Below, one piece after another: positions 53,066 through 53,156 of a DNA stretch of 53,156 nt (position 1 is its first letter; the number at the start of each line of letters is the position of its first letter). The notes beneath the pieces were generated by a model that worked only from the letters and a program-made list of their open reading frames with translations, had not been told where the DNA came from and searched no databases. A program made the position numbers and the translations under genes. The DNA is from an uncultured Opitutales bacterium (GTDB lineage Bacteria > Verrucomicrobiota > Verrucomicrobiia > Opitutales > Intestinicryptomonadaceae): the NCBI GenBank assembly GCA_900547395.1, contig URGP01000015.1, positions 1-53,156 on the forward strand. Reading direction: 5' to 3'.

Positions 53066-53156
53066 TGTACCCCAAAATTCGGACAATAAAAAAATCGGGG
53101 GTAGGAGATTTTTATTTTAGACAAGAGATGGCATCGATATTCTTTCGGTGTCATCT
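53066..53156 (-). mobile_element. End of an IS3-family insertion sequence (partial)
   Basis: The sequence from TGTACCCCAAAA at 53066 resembles the terminal inverted repeat of IS3-family elements. On the minus strand, MTPKEYR at about 53154-53134 resembles the C-terminal end of their transposase. The frame shows no stop before the terminal repeat, and the rest of the element lies outside the window, so this is only suggestive. Confidence 0.45.

Overview
The window looks like the chromosome of a Gram-negative, LPS-bearing member of the Verrucomicrobiota, probably an Opitutae-type gut lineage. The evidence is a PEP-CTERM surface protein, a block of five pseudopilin-like genes resembling the Verrucomicrobial cassette, long outer-membrane porins with a short N-terminal helix module, KDO synthesis genes and frequent weak or absent Shine-Dalgarno sites. 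The phylum rests on this combination of traits; the class is inference.

Layout. Positions 1-5.2 kb: an AraC-type remnant, a secreted beta-helix protein, a 0.9 kb gene-free repeat field, an OprP-type porin and hflX. 5.3-12.2 kb: a ThuA-like lipoprotein, holA, a secreted esterase, an envelope phosphoglycerol-transferase-like sulfatase paired with dgkA, a NimA-like flavoprotein and a GT25 glycosyltransferase. 12.4-13.1 kb: tRNA-Glu and tRNA-Thr, separated by a hairpin-rich element and a 55 bp duplication of the tRNA-Glu tail. 13.3-24.7 kb: a three-enzyme fusion protein (GT8, pyruvyl transferase, FrhB), an acyltransferase, nhaD, a KDO operon (kdsB fusion, kdsD, a methyltransferase, SulP) and a second, convergent SulP. 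24.9-29.1 kb: five pseudopilin-like genes and a small conserved-looking gene in one operon. 29.2-31.8 kb: purB and a tRNA-guanine transglycosylase that lacks its zinc cysteines. 32.0-34.7 kb: an AT-rich island with a tyrosine recombinase, a 17 bp perfect inverted repeat and a pentapeptide-repeat PEP-CTERM protein. 34.9-40.9 kb: an ABCG-like transporter operon and a pair of secreted unknown proteins. 40.9-44.9 kb: queA, a NhaP2/CvrA-like antiporter and a CorC/HlyC-like protein. 45.0-53.0 kb: a complete phosphate regulon (porin, pstSCAB, phoU, phoB, phoR), followed by the end of an IS3-family element.

How the genes fit together. Much of the window builds or decorates the envelope: KDO synthesis, LPS-type glycosyltransferases, a phosphoglycerol-transferase-like enzyme with diacylglycerol recycling, pseudopilins and porins. 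The 3' block is a self-contained phosphate-starvation module with a PhoB-box-like direct repeat before pstS. tgt and queA are two steps of queuosine synthesis, but they are not adjacent.

The most unusual feature is the recombinase island. A 17 bp perfect inverted repeat flanks a 156 bp promoter-bearing spacer between the recombinase gene and a surface-protein operon, and each repeat copy contains a -10-like hexamer. This is either a phase-variable invertible promoter or a shared divergent operator; the sequence alone cannot decide between them.
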